NCBI GenBank assembly: GCA_937888725.1
Contig: CALARE010000002.1
Location: 1 to 15,092, forward strand
Direction: 5' to 3'
Source of the DNA: an uncultured Alphaproteobacteria bacterium
GTDB taxonomy: Bacteria > Pseudomonadota > Alphaproteobacteria > CAAHEQ01 > UBA3637
Length of the DNA stretch: 15,092 nucleotides
Of this stretch, positions 6,761 through 13,636 are shown one piece after another; the stretch's first letter is position 1, and every line of letters starts with the position of its first letter. The translations under genes were made by a program, and so were the position numbers. The notes under the pieces are model-generated. The model did not search any database, was not told where the DNA came from, and saw only the letters and a program-made list of their open reading frames with translations.

Positions 6761-8144
6761 TTGTTATGTTTTCAAAACCTGTGAGGGGTAAAGATATAAT
6801 AACCCTTAATCCGCCAAGTGGGCTGGTTGATAAAGTGATATCCCCTCCATGTGATAAAATAATATCACGTGTAATTGTTAAACCAAGACCAATGCCTCCT
6901 GTTTCTTGATTTCTAGATTCCTCTAAGCGATAAAAGGCTTTAAAAACATCTCTCCTTTTGTTTGTTGGTATACCAGGACCATTGTCATCAATTGTAATGG
7001 TGGCATTTTTGTTTCGAACGCCTAAAACAACAGCTGTTTGCGTTGCATAACGATTGGCATTTGTTAAAATATTGCTAATTGCTCTAGTTAATTCATTTAT
7101 GCGTCCTGTAAGTGTTATGGCGTTTTCTATATGTAATGATATATTTTGGTTTATTTTTCTTTGTTTTTCAACAAGTTGTTCGATAAGTTCATCTAGTTGG
7201 AAGGACTGAGGTGTTTCTTTGCCTTCGCCTCTTGCAAAAGAAAGATAGCCTGTGAGCATTTTTTCCATTTCATTGACATCAGAGATCAGATCATTCGTCG
7301 TTTCATCTTTGTTCATCATAGATAATTGCAACTTCATGCGGGTTAAGGGGGTTCTTAAATCATGAGAAACACCAGCAAGCATGGTTGTGCGTTCACTTAA
7401 GTATTTTAAAATTCTGTTTCTCATAAGTAAAAAGGCAAGTCCAGCACGTTTTACTTCGGTTGCTCCAGCAGGTTTGAAAGGGATGTCTTGCCCAATACCG
7501 AATAACTCAGATGCTTTGGCCAATTTTTCGATGGAGCGAACTTGATTTTTCATAAACAAAAAGGCAATTAAAAATAAAAGAATGGATGAACCGATTGTCC
7601 AGCCTAAAAAAACAAGGACGGTTGAGCTGTAAAACCTCTTTTGTGGTATGGTTGCTATTAATACACCTGTGGGCAATTGAATAGATACTAATAATCGTTT
7701 ATTTTTGACAGGACTCATATGAACAGGATAGTTGATATCTGCCAATTGATTGGTTAAATGAATAACAGATGCATCATCATAATTGAGCCGTTGATTTAAA
7801 ATAAGTTCTTGCTTATGGAATGAAAGCTTAATTGATAAATTGTGCGATGCTTTTTTGAGTAGTGTTTGGATGCGATTTTCATCTGTTTCTGTTGATATAT
7901 AATCAGCGATAAGGCTTAATTCACCTGAAATATCTATAGCCAAACGTCTGCTTACTGTTTGCCAATGTCTATCATAAAAAAAGATAAACATAACCGTTTG
8001 TAAAAATATTAAAGGCAAAAGAATAATCAAAATAAATCGATAAAACAAGCTTTGGGGCAATAGCCTAAAACGGACGCTGAACAAAGCTTCTTTTAACCAA
8101 ATTAAAAATCGTTTAAAAATAATGAATGGGGTTTTTTTACTCAT
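6756..8144 (-). CDS. EnvZ-like membrane sensor histidine kinase
   Basis: A 462-residue inner-membrane kinase. Transmembrane helices lie at about 36-57 and 172-198, enclosing a periplasmic sensor loop of about 114 residues. A HAMP-like linker spans about 200-250. The H-box is MLAGVSHDLRTPLTRMKLQL with phospho-acceptor His261, the N-box is NILTNANRYA (about 358-367), G1 is DDNGPGIP (about 386-393) and G2 is GGIGLGLTI (about 416-424). The DLRTPLTRM form of the H-box is typical of EnvZ-like orthodox kinases. The ATG overlaps the stop of the response regulator as ATGA, so the two are translationally coupled and almost certainly partners. All catalytic motifs look intact. The signal sensed is unknown; the location upstream of the pilus operon suggests control of that operon. 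Confidence 0.93.
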   Translation of the reverse strand: MSKKTPFIIFKRFLIWLKEALFSVRFRLLPQSLFYRFILIILLPLIFLQTVMFIFFYDRHWQTVSRRLAIDISGELSLIADYISTETDENRIQTLLKKASHNLSIKLSFHKQELILNQRLNYDDASVIHLTNQLADINYPVHMSPVKNKRLLVSIQLPTGVLIATIPQKRFYSSTVLVFLGWTIGSSILLFLIAFLFMKNQVRSIEKLAKASELFGIGQDIPFKPAGATEVKRAGLAFLLMRNRILKYLSERTTMLAGVSHDLRTPLTRMKLQLSMMNKDETTNDLISDVNEMEKMLTGYLSFARGEGKETPQSFQLDELIEQLVEKQRKINQNISLHIENAITLTGRINELTRAISNILTNANRYATQTAVVLGVRNKNATITIDDNGPGIPTNKRRDVFKAFYRLEESRNQETGGIGLGLTITRDIILSHGGDITLSTSPLGGLRVIISLPLTGFENITN

Positions 8145-8821
8145 TTTGGCACCAAAATATAACCTTGACCACGCAATGTTTGAATACAGATTGGTTTTTT
8201 GATATCTGTTTCAATTTTTCGCCGTAATCTTGTAATTTGAACATCGATAGCTCTTAAATTATCTGTTGCAAGAATGGTTGCAATTTCTTCCCGTGAAATA
8301 GGATTACCAATCTTGCCAGCTAATATTTTTAATAAATCTTGTTCGGCACCTGTTAATAAAACGGGGATATTGTTTTTTCTTAATTGCCCTGTTTTAGGTT
8401 CATAGGTGCAGTCACCAAATAAAATTTCAGTTTTAATTTCTTTTTGATTTTGTCGTTTAAGAATATTATTGATGCGAAGGAGTAACTCTTTGGGTTCAAA
8501 TGGTTTTGGAAGATAATCATCAGCACCAGATTCCAGCCCTAAAATACGATTATCTATATCCCCCATTGCTGTAAGCATTAAAATAGGGATATCATAGTTG
8601 TTATCGCGTAACTCTTTTGTTAATTCTTGGCCATTTTGCCCTGGCATCATAACATCCATAATTAAAAGAGAAAAAGAAAATAATTTTAAAAGTTCTTTGG
8701 CATCTTTGGCATTGGCTGCCTCTGAAACTTCAAATTGATTTTCCGTTAAATATTTTTTTAACAATCGTCTGAGACGTGTGTCATCATCAATTACCAAAAT
8801 GTGAGCGGGAATATTATTCAT
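8141..8821 (-). CDS. OmpR-family response regulator
   Basis: A 226-residue two-domain regulator. The receiver domain (about 6-120) has the acidic pair Asp12/Asp13 (with a third Asp at 14), phospho-acceptor Asp56 in LLIMDVMMPG, Thr84 in ILMLTAMGD and Lys106 in DYLPKPFEP. The C-terminal winged-helix DNA-binding domain (about 130-226) has the typical pattern LTGAEQDLLKILAGKIGNPI, the recognition-helix segment AIDVQITRLRRKIE and the end QTLRGQGYILVPK. It is a full-length OmpR/PhoB-type transcription factor. It overlaps the hpt gene by 8 bp upstream and the kinase by 4 bp downstream, forming one unit. Its targets are not shown by the sequence; the pilus operon just downstream of the kinase is a candidate. 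Confidence 0.95.
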   Translation of the reverse strand: MNNIPAHILVIDDDTRLRRLLKKYLTENQFEVSEAANAKDAKELLKLFSFSLLIMDVMMPGQNGQELTKELRDNNYDIPILMLTAMGDIDNRILGLESGADDYLPKPFEPKELLLRINNILKRQNQKEIKTEILFGDCTYEPKTGQLRKNNIPVLLTGAEQDLLKILAGKIGNPISREEIATILATDNLRAIDVQITRLRRKIETDIKKPICIQTLRGQGYILVPK

Positions 8822-9278
8822 TATTGCACTCCAAACGATCCCAAATGCGTTTTTCTAATTTTATATTTTGATGGTGGGGCGGTTCTTGAATGAGGGCCTC
8901 CATATCCATAACATCTAGTTTGAAAGATTGAATATTCTTTTGAGAATAGTTTTTTTTACGTTTAATTTGTTCGCATAAATGAGCCGCAACCCTTGTGATA
9001 AGTGGATAGCCATATGTTTCACCTTGGCCTTTTAAATCGTGTGCAGATTTAAAAAAAGATGTTTGAATAAGGCGAGCTTTTTCTGTTTCATTGAGATATG
9101 AAAGGTTGTCTAATATATGATGCATATTTGAAAGGGCGGCTTTCGCTTCTTGCAAAAAAGTCTTTGTTAATGAGTGGATAAGATTTTCAGCTTTTTTTTC
9201 AAAAGAGTCGGCTTCTTTTTCTGTTTGAAAAGCGTGATTATTGAAAATATTTTTTGAAATAATTTGATTTGATTTCAT
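8814..9278 (-). CDS. Hpt-domain phosphotransfer protein
   Basis: A 154-residue soluble protein with a histidine phosphotransfer domain over about residues 30-110. The key motif is AHDLKGQGETYGYPLITRVA, where His80 is the expected phospho-acceptor, followed by the helix AHLCEQIKRKK. It has no kinase ATPase domain, receiver or membrane segment. Hpt proteins relay phosphate between a receiver and another regulator. Standalone forms with the HDLKGQG...YP motif are familiar from alphaproteobacteria. An AGAGGA site lies about 6 nt before the ATG. It is the first gene of the unit and overlaps the response regulator gene by 8 bp. The coupled kinase is an orthodox type that needs no Hpt, so the relay partner is unclear; it may act as a phosphate sink or link to another pathway. 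Confidence 0.85.
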   Translation of the reverse strand: MKSNQIISKNIFNNHAFQTEKEADSFEKKAENLIHSLTKTFLQEAKAALSNMHHILDNLSYLNETEKARLIQTSFFKSAHDLKGQGETYGYPLITRVAAHLCEQIKRKKNYSQKNIQSFKLDVMDMEALIQEPPHHQNIKLEKRIWDRLECNNE

Positions 9279-9310
9279 TTTCTATCCTCTTAAATATAAC
9301 TATAACAAAA

Positions 9311-9340
9311 AAGTAAAAAACCATCAAGCATTTTTTACTT
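9311..9340 (-). terminator. Probable intrinsic terminator after the PreT-like gene
   Basis: AAGTAAAAAA (9311-9320) and TTTTTTACTT (9331-9340) form a perfect 10-bp stem around a 10-nt loop. On the minus strand the stem is followed by TTTTGTTATA. It sits between the oxidoreductase stop (9364) and the hpt start (9278), so it would end the former transcript. The stem is almost all A-T, which weakens the call. Confidence 0.5.
9312..9330 (+). repeat. Second arm of the inverted repeat bracketing the signalling unit
   Basis: AGTAAAAAACCATCAAGCA on the plus strand mirrors ACTAAAAAACCATTCAAGCA on the minus strand at 6760-6741. This arm also forms the left stem and loop of the terminator-like hairpin at 9311-9340. 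Confidence 0.45.
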
Positions 9341-9363
9341 GGTATAAGATAGGCATTTGTTTT

Positions 9364-10530
9364 TTATTTTAAAAGGGTGTTTATAAGCTTTAAAGCGGTG
9401 TTTTGCCCATCGGCAAGGGCTTGTACAACACTAGATGAACCATTTTTACAGTCGCCTGTATAAAATAAGGTGTTATTATATTCTGGAATGCTACTTTGTG
9501 ATCCAGTTGCTTTGATGATTAAATTAAAATTGTGATGTGTTGATATTTCATTTGTTGGGATTACTTGTTTATTTTTTACGTTATTTTTAACAAGTTTTAG
9601 CACAAAACTTTCACCATCTTTAATAATTTCAATTGGGGAATAAAGAGGTTGTATATTGATTTTTGCGTGTATGAGTTGGATATATTCTTTTTCAGACAAA
9701 CGCATATCATATAAATGTCGTCTAACATACATTACAATGTCTTGAACTCCAAATTCTCTTGCTGTTAATGCACAATCAAAGGCAACATTTCCGCCCCCGA
9801 TAATAGCGATTTTATTTAGATTTTTATAGTGTTGCGGATTTGTTAGATAGGTGTGATATGAGGTACAAAATTCTTCGCCTTCAATATTTAAATTTTTGGG
9901 TAAATCTTCACCTGTTGCAACAATAACATGTGTAAATCCTTCATTAAATAGAGATTCAAAGTTTTCAATTTTTTTATGTTTCTTGATGTTTATTTTATCT
10001 AGATTAACCAACGGAGCTAGTTCCTGTTCAATGACTTGCTTTGGTAATCTGTGTTCAGGAATTAAATTAAGAGCTCCTCCAAGTTCGTTTTCTTTTTCAA
10101 AAATGGTTGATTTGTATCCATTTTTTGTAAGCGTAATAGCCGCACCAATGCCAGCAGGTCCACCGCCAATAATGGCAACATGTATTTCATTTAATTGCTC
10201 TTTTGTTTGAATAATATTTTTATATTGTGACTTTTGAATAATGGTGGCTTGAACTTTAGGGATGTTAATAGCGGTATCAATTTTTGCACGGATGCAAGCT
10301 CTCATACAAAGATGTTCGGGGCAAACAAGACCACAAATTTTACCCAGTGGATTTGAATTATAAATAGATTTTGCAGCTTCTTTGAAATTGTTTTCTTTTG
10401 CCTTTTGAATGAAATATTGTGGATCGCATTTGACAGGACAAGCTGTTTTGCAGGGTTTAGTCGTACATCCTAAGCAACGGTCTAATTCTGCTTTTAGTTG
10501 AATATTGTTTAAATAAAGTTGTTTTTGCAT
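9364..10530 (-). CDS. PreT/GltD-like FeS-flavoprotein oxidoreductase
   Basis: A 388-residue NAD(P)H-dependent flavoprotein. The N-terminal helical iron-sulfur domain (about 1-100) carries two Cys clusters: CLGCTTKPCKTACP (Cys19, 22, 27, 31) and ICGLVCPEHLCMRAC (Cys66-79). The following INIPKVQ segment matches the region that supplies a Gln ligand in dihydropyrimidine dehydrogenase. Then come an FAD-binding Rossmann motif, IIGGGPAGIGAA (about 120-131), a second dinucleotide motif, IAIIGGGNVAFDCA (about 241-254), and the C-terminal FAD motif YTGDCKNGSSSVVQALADGQ. The length and Cys pattern are closest to PreT, the electron-input subunit of bacterial dihydropyrimidine dehydrogenase, with GltD (glutamate synthase small subunit) as the alternative. 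No preA or gltB lies beside it, so its electron acceptor is unknown and I give no symbol. It is monocistronic by layout, divergent from the next gene. Confidence 0.85.
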   Translation of the reverse strand: MQKQLYLNNIQLKAELDRCLGCTTKPCKTACPVKCDPQYFIQKAKENNFKEAAKSIYNSNPLGKICGLVCPEHLCMRACIRAKIDTAINIPKVQATIIQKSQYKNIIQTKEQLNEIHVAIIGGGPAGIGAAITLTKNGYKSTIFEKENELGGALNLIPEHRLPKQVIEQELAPLVNLDKINIKKHKKIENFESLFNEGFTHVIVATGEDLPKNLNIEGEEFCTSYHTYLTNPQHYKNLNKIAIIGGGNVAFDCALTAREFGVQDIVMYVRRHLYDMRLSEKEYIQLIHAKINIQPLYSPIEIIKDGESFVLKLVKNNVKNKQVIPTNEISTHHNFNLIIKATGSQSSIPEYNNTLFYTGDCKNGSSSVVQALADGQNTALKLINTLLK

Positions 10531-10658
10531 TTTTTATCTCTTGTTTTTTTTCATGGTATATAAATGGTGTGTAAATATCAAGAAGTAAATTTTTTTTGAA
10601 CATTTTTATTTTTATTTCGTTAGAAAAGATGAGATGATTATAACAAAGGAGAATAAAT
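10531..10658. promoter_or_regulatory. Divergent intergenic region
   Basis: A 128-bp very AT-rich gap between two divergently transcribed genes must hold both promoters. AAGGAG lies directly before the plus-strand ATG at 10659. TTGAAC at 10596-10601 is a possible plus-strand -35, but no good -10 stands at the right distance, so I do not assign exact promoters. Confidence 0.4.
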
Positions 10659-11000
10659 ATGTTTAAAATAAATAAAATAACAGCATTTTCTTTAATTTTT
10701 ACGTTTTCATTATTAGCTGTTGTTCCAGCTAATGCTGGGTATTATAAAACAATTTATGTTAATGATCCAGTTCCTGCAACAACTGTTATTGTTAATCAGC
10801 CAGTTCAAGAACGTGTTATTGTGCAAGAAAAATATGTCGAAACACCAGTATATATGTCTAATCAAGCAGCGACAGTTTTAGGTGTAGGTGCTTTGGTTGG
10901 TGGTATAATTTTAGGTGTTACAGCGCACAATCATCACAAGAAAATGCACAAAAAACACCACATAAAACCGATGCCTAAAAAACATCATCGACACAGATAG
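10659..11000 (+). CDS. Small secreted protein with glycine-rich hydrophobic segment and His/Lys-rich tail
   Basis: A 113-residue protein not matched to a named family. Residues 1-26 form a clear Sec signal peptide with cleavage after PANA before GYYKT. A Val/Pro/Gln-rich middle (about 30-65) follows. A glycine-zipper-like hydrophobic stretch, AATVLGVGALVGGIILGVTA (about 70-89), could insert in or lie on a membrane. The tail from residue 90 contains about ten His among many Lys and Arg (HNHHKKMHKKHH, then KKHHRHR), so it is strongly basic and potentially metal-, heme- or polyanion-binding. AAGGAG precedes the start. The gene is monocistronic and ends 2 bp from the stop of convergent dgkA. Location in the periplasm or envelope is well supported; function is unknown. 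Confidence 0.75.
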   Translation: MFKINKITAFSLIFTFSLLAVVPANAGYYKTIYVNDPVPATTVIVNQPVQERVIVQEKYVETPVYMSNQAATVLGVGALVGGIILGVTAHNHHKKMHKKHHIKPMPKKHHRHR

Positions 11001-11002
11001 TT

Positions 11003-11371
11003 TTATTTAATAGCTATTATAATCGCACTGAGAAAGACAAAAATCATTTGTATAAACGAAAAAAATACAATAGCACTTCCAATGTCTTTTGCCTTTTTTG
11101 AAAGGGGGTGAATATCACTTGAAATCCGATCAACAATGGTTTCAATGGCCGTATTCATTAGTTCTGCAATTAAGATTATAAAAAGAGATATAACCATTAA
11201 AATTTTAAGTGTAAATGTGACTGGTAGAAAAAGAGTAAGTAAAAATAATGCACAACATATGACGACATCTTGACGAAAAGCAATCTCGCTATTGTAGGTT
11301 GCTTTTATTCCATTAAAAGAATAAAAACAAGCATTTATGATATGTTTGATGGCACCTTTTTGTTCAGTCAT
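11003..11371 (-). CDS. dgkA: Diacylglycerol kinase (DgkA)
   Basis: A 122-residue integral inner-membrane enzyme, the usual length. It phosphorylates diacylglycerol with ATP to phosphatidic acid, recycling lipid released by periplasmic glycan biosynthesis. It has an N-terminal amphipathic helix and three transmembrane helices (about 34-51, 54-72, 98-120). Conserved residues align with E. coli DgkA at an offset of one: Glu29 and Arg33/Gln34 in NSEIAFRQD, Glu70, Asn73 and Glu77 in AELMNTAIETIVDR, and Lys95/Asp96 in KKAKDIGSA. These include the catalytic Glu (Glu69 in E. coli). AGGAGA lies 9 nt before the ATG. It is divergent from the peptidase-ligase operon and convergent with the His-rich gene. 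Confidence 0.95.
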   Translation of the reverse strand: MTEQKGAIKHIINACFYSFNGIKATYNSEIAFRQDVVICCALFLLTLFLPVTFTLKILMVISLFIILIAELMNTAIETIVDRISSDIHPLSKKAKDIGSAIVFFSFIQMIFVFLSAIIIAIK

Positions 11372-11492
11372 TATAATTGTCTCCTTATTTCAAACGTAAT
11401 ATATTTTATTCAGAAAAAAATAGCAAGTTTTTGCTTTACTTTTTGTTGTATTTAATTAAAATATAAAAAAAGTGTCATAAAAGGGGCTGAAA

Positions 11493-12062
11493 ATGAAAAA
11501 AAAGATTTTTACATCTCTAGCATTTGTTTTTCTTTGTGTTGGTTGTCAAATAAATTCATCTGAAACAAAAAGTGATAAACCAACTGTTATTGAAACGGTT
11601 AAGACAGTTTTTATTCCTGCAAATTCTTTGGAAGAACAAATAAAAAAAACGCATAAGCTAGGTATTATTGGTGAGGCCGAACCCGTCTATTTTTTACCAA
11701 TGAAAAAAGCGATTCTATCCCGCATTGATACAGGTGCTGAAAATTCATCTATTGATGCTAAAAACATTCGTTTGTTTGAGCGGGAAGGGGTTAAATGGGT
11801 TTCTTTTGATATTGAAAATAAAAAAAACGGTGAAAGTCAGCATTTTGAAAAAAGGGTTTATCGTGAAACAGTTATTAAAAGGCAAAACGATTCCGAGGAA
11901 CGAATTGTTGTTTTAATGACGGTTAAAATTGGGACAGAAAAAATCACAGCTCAGTTTTCTTTAGCGAACCGTTCTAAATTTGAATATCAAGGTTTAATTG
12001 GACGTAATATTTTAAAAGGGCGTGCAATTGTTGATACTGCGATATCAAAAACACTATATTGA
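11493..12062 (+). CDS. Retropepsin-like aspartic peptidase lipoprotein (RimB/'ATP-dependent zinc protease' family)
   Basis: A 189-residue predicted lipoprotein: signal peptide MKKKIFTSLAFVFL followed by lipobox CVGC with lipidated Cys18. After a short linker (about 19-55) comes a single retropepsin-like domain: LGIIGEAEPVYFLP, the catalytic-type motif SRIDTGAENSSIDA with Asp79-Thr-Gly, and the conserved end QGLIGRNILKGRAIVD. The family was named 'ATP-dependent zinc protease' from early data, but the fold and DTG motif are those of aspartic peptidases that work as dimers. It is the first gene of an operon; the next ATG follows its stop after 10 bp. GGGG lies before the ATG. Linked to a 7TM inactive-transglutaminase protein and an ATP-grasp ligase, it likely cleaves what the ligase makes or modifies, at the envelope. 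Substrate unknown. Confidence 0.9.
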   Translation: MKKKIFTSLAFVFLCVGCQINSSETKSDKPTVIETVKTVFIPANSLEEQIKKTHKLGIIGEAEPVYFLPMKKAILSRIDTGAENSSIDAKNIRLFEREGVKWVSFDIENKKNGESQHFEKRVYRETVIKRQNDSEERIVVLMTVKIGTEKITAQFSLANRSKFEYQGLIGRNILKGRAIVDTAISKTLY

Positions 12063-12072
12063 TGAGGCTAAA

Positions 12073-13635
12073 ATGTTTAAAAAACGAACAGTTGTAAGGT
12101 GGGTATTGTTTTTAGGCTTGATTTTTTCAATGCTCTATGCTGGTTTTTGTATTTATTATAAGCATACATATTTAGATTTTAGCTGGACGTTAGATAAAAA
12201 AATTCCTATTTGGACGATTGAATCTCACTTGAAATTTAAGCCAACAAATGAAAACGTACAACTTGTTTTTTCAAGACCAAATATTGATGGAACATTTAAG
12301 GTGTTGGATGAAAACATCATTGCAAAAGGGTATCATGTTCAAGAAAATAAAAATAATTTTACACTAATAGCCTCTAATTTAAAGGGGAAACAAAACGTCT
12401 ATTATCGTATTTCATTATATGATGAACAAGATTTAAAAAGAGTTCCTAAAACAGCTGTTGCACCTAAAATTAAACTCCCGTTGTTAGATGATGAAACATT
12501 GCTTGTAGCGAAAGAATTGCTTGTGTTAGCTGACAAATATCAAGGGGATGCGGTTCAAAAGGTTATTGCACTTTTAAATGATGATGAGCCCAATGAATTG
12601 GTTCAATCCTTTGTTCCGAAGCGGAATAATCAGAAGGAAAAAGCTGAAAAAATCATCGATTTGTTGTTGCTTCAAAATATGCCAGCTCGGTTAATTCGTG
12701 GTGTTAATTTAGTGGAAGGGAAAAAGTCAGTTTCAGCAGATGTGATGATTGAAGTGTTTGAAGCAAAAAAATCAATGTGGCAAGCATATCATATCGAAAC
12801 AGGGAAAAAAGGCTTGCCAGCTGATTTTATTGTTTTTCAGCGTGGAGATGCCTCCTTAATTGATGTCATTGGTGGTACGGATTCAAGCATTAAGTATTCG
12901 GTATTAAAGTCGCTTCATTCTTCTTTTAGTCTTGCAAAACAAAGGGCGAAAGATACAAAGATAGAAGATTTATTTGCATATTCAATTTATAATTTGCCTC
13001 TTGACCAACAAAATGCACTAAAATGGTTGATGGTTTTCCCGCTTGCAATTTTTGTTGTGGTTATTTTAAGGAATGTAATTGGTATTAAAACGATGGGAAC
13101 GTTTACACCAATGTTAATTTCAATGGCATTGGTCCAAACTGGTTTTATAGAAGGTCTTATCTGTTTTTCAATTATTGTGACATTGGGATTGTTGATTAGA
13201 TTGTGTTTATCACGACTTAATTTATTATTAGTACCGAGAATTTCAGCTGTTGTAATATTTGTGATATTGCTTATTCAAATATTTGCAGTTTTAGGGTATC
13301 AATTTGATTGGCAAATTGCCTCATCAGCCTTATTCTTTCCAATCATCATTATTGCTTGGGTAATTGAGCGTGGATCGATTATATGGGAGGAAGAAGGTTT
13401 TAAAAATGCGATTAAAGAAGTTGTTTCAAGTCTTGTATCGGCTATTATTATCTATTTTGTTATTGCAAATGAAAGTATTCGTCATATAACCTTTGCGTTT
13501 AACGAATTAAATATTGTTATTCTCTTTTTAGTTATGTTGCTTGGAACATATACGGGGTATCGTTTTACAGAACTAAAACGATTTGCACCACTGGTTCAGC
13601 CGCATAAAAAGAGCAAAAAAACATCAAGGAGTTAA
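12073..13635 (+). CDS. Inactive transglutaminase fused to a 7TM domain
   Basis: A 520-residue membrane protein with the architecture Transglut_i_TM plus 7TM_transglut. One transmembrane helix (about 8-29) exports a soluble domain (about 30-310) related to transglutaminases. Its end has the family pattern NMPARLIRGVNLVEGKKSV, then MWQAYH ... GLPADFIVFQRGDASLIDVI, but the catalytic Cys-His-Asp triad is not recognisable. From about residue 316 a multi-helix membrane domain begins, KWLMVFPLAIFVVVILRNVI, with the conserved loop GIKTMGTFTPMLIS, followed by further helices to about 500 and a basic cytoplasmic tail. TGAGG lies 5 nt before the ATG at 12073; an upstream in-frame opening at 12022 would run through the preceding gene and is rejected. 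It probably presents a peptide or glycan substrate to its operon partners; the exact role is unproven. Confidence 0.92.
   Translation: MFKKRTVVRWVLFLGLIFSMLYAGFCIYYKHTYLDFSWTLDKKIPIWTIESHLKFKPTNENVQLVFSRPNIDGTFKVLDENIIAKGYHVQENKNNFTLIASNLKGKQNVYYRISLYDEQDLKRVPKTAVAPKIKLPLLDDETLLVAKELLVLADKYQGDAVQKVIALLNDDEPNELVQSFVPKRNNQKEKAEKIIDLLLLQNMPARLIRGVNLVEGKKSVSADVMIEVFEAKKSMWQAYHIETGKKGLPADFIVFQRGDASLIDVIGGTDSSIKYSVLKSLHSSFSLAKQRAKDTKIEDLFAYSIYNLPLDQQNALKWLMVFPLAIFVVVILRNVIGIKTMGTFTPMLISMALVQTGFIEGLICFSIIVTLGLLIRLCLSRLNLLLVPRISAVVIFVILLIQIFAVLGYQFDWQIASSALFFPIIIIAWVIERGSIIWEEEGFKNAIKEVVSSLVSAIIIYFVIANESIRHITFAFNELNIVILFLVMLLGTYTGYRFTELKRFAPLVQPHKKSKKTSRS
13626..13631 (+). promoter_or_regulatory. Ribosome binding site fixing the ATP-grasp gene start
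   Basis: AAGGAG is 5 nt before the ATG at 13637 and within the last codons of the upstream gene. It settles the start against a longer in-frame opening from 13583. Confidence 0.8.
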
Positions 13636-13636
13636 T

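Noticed and set aside
11422..11435. Small hairpin AGCAA-GTTT-TTGCT followed on the minus strand by a T-run
   Set aside because: It has terminator shape on the minus strand but no minus-strand gene lies upstream of it. The 5-bp stem in AT-rich DNA is likely chance, though a dgkA leader role cannot be excluded.
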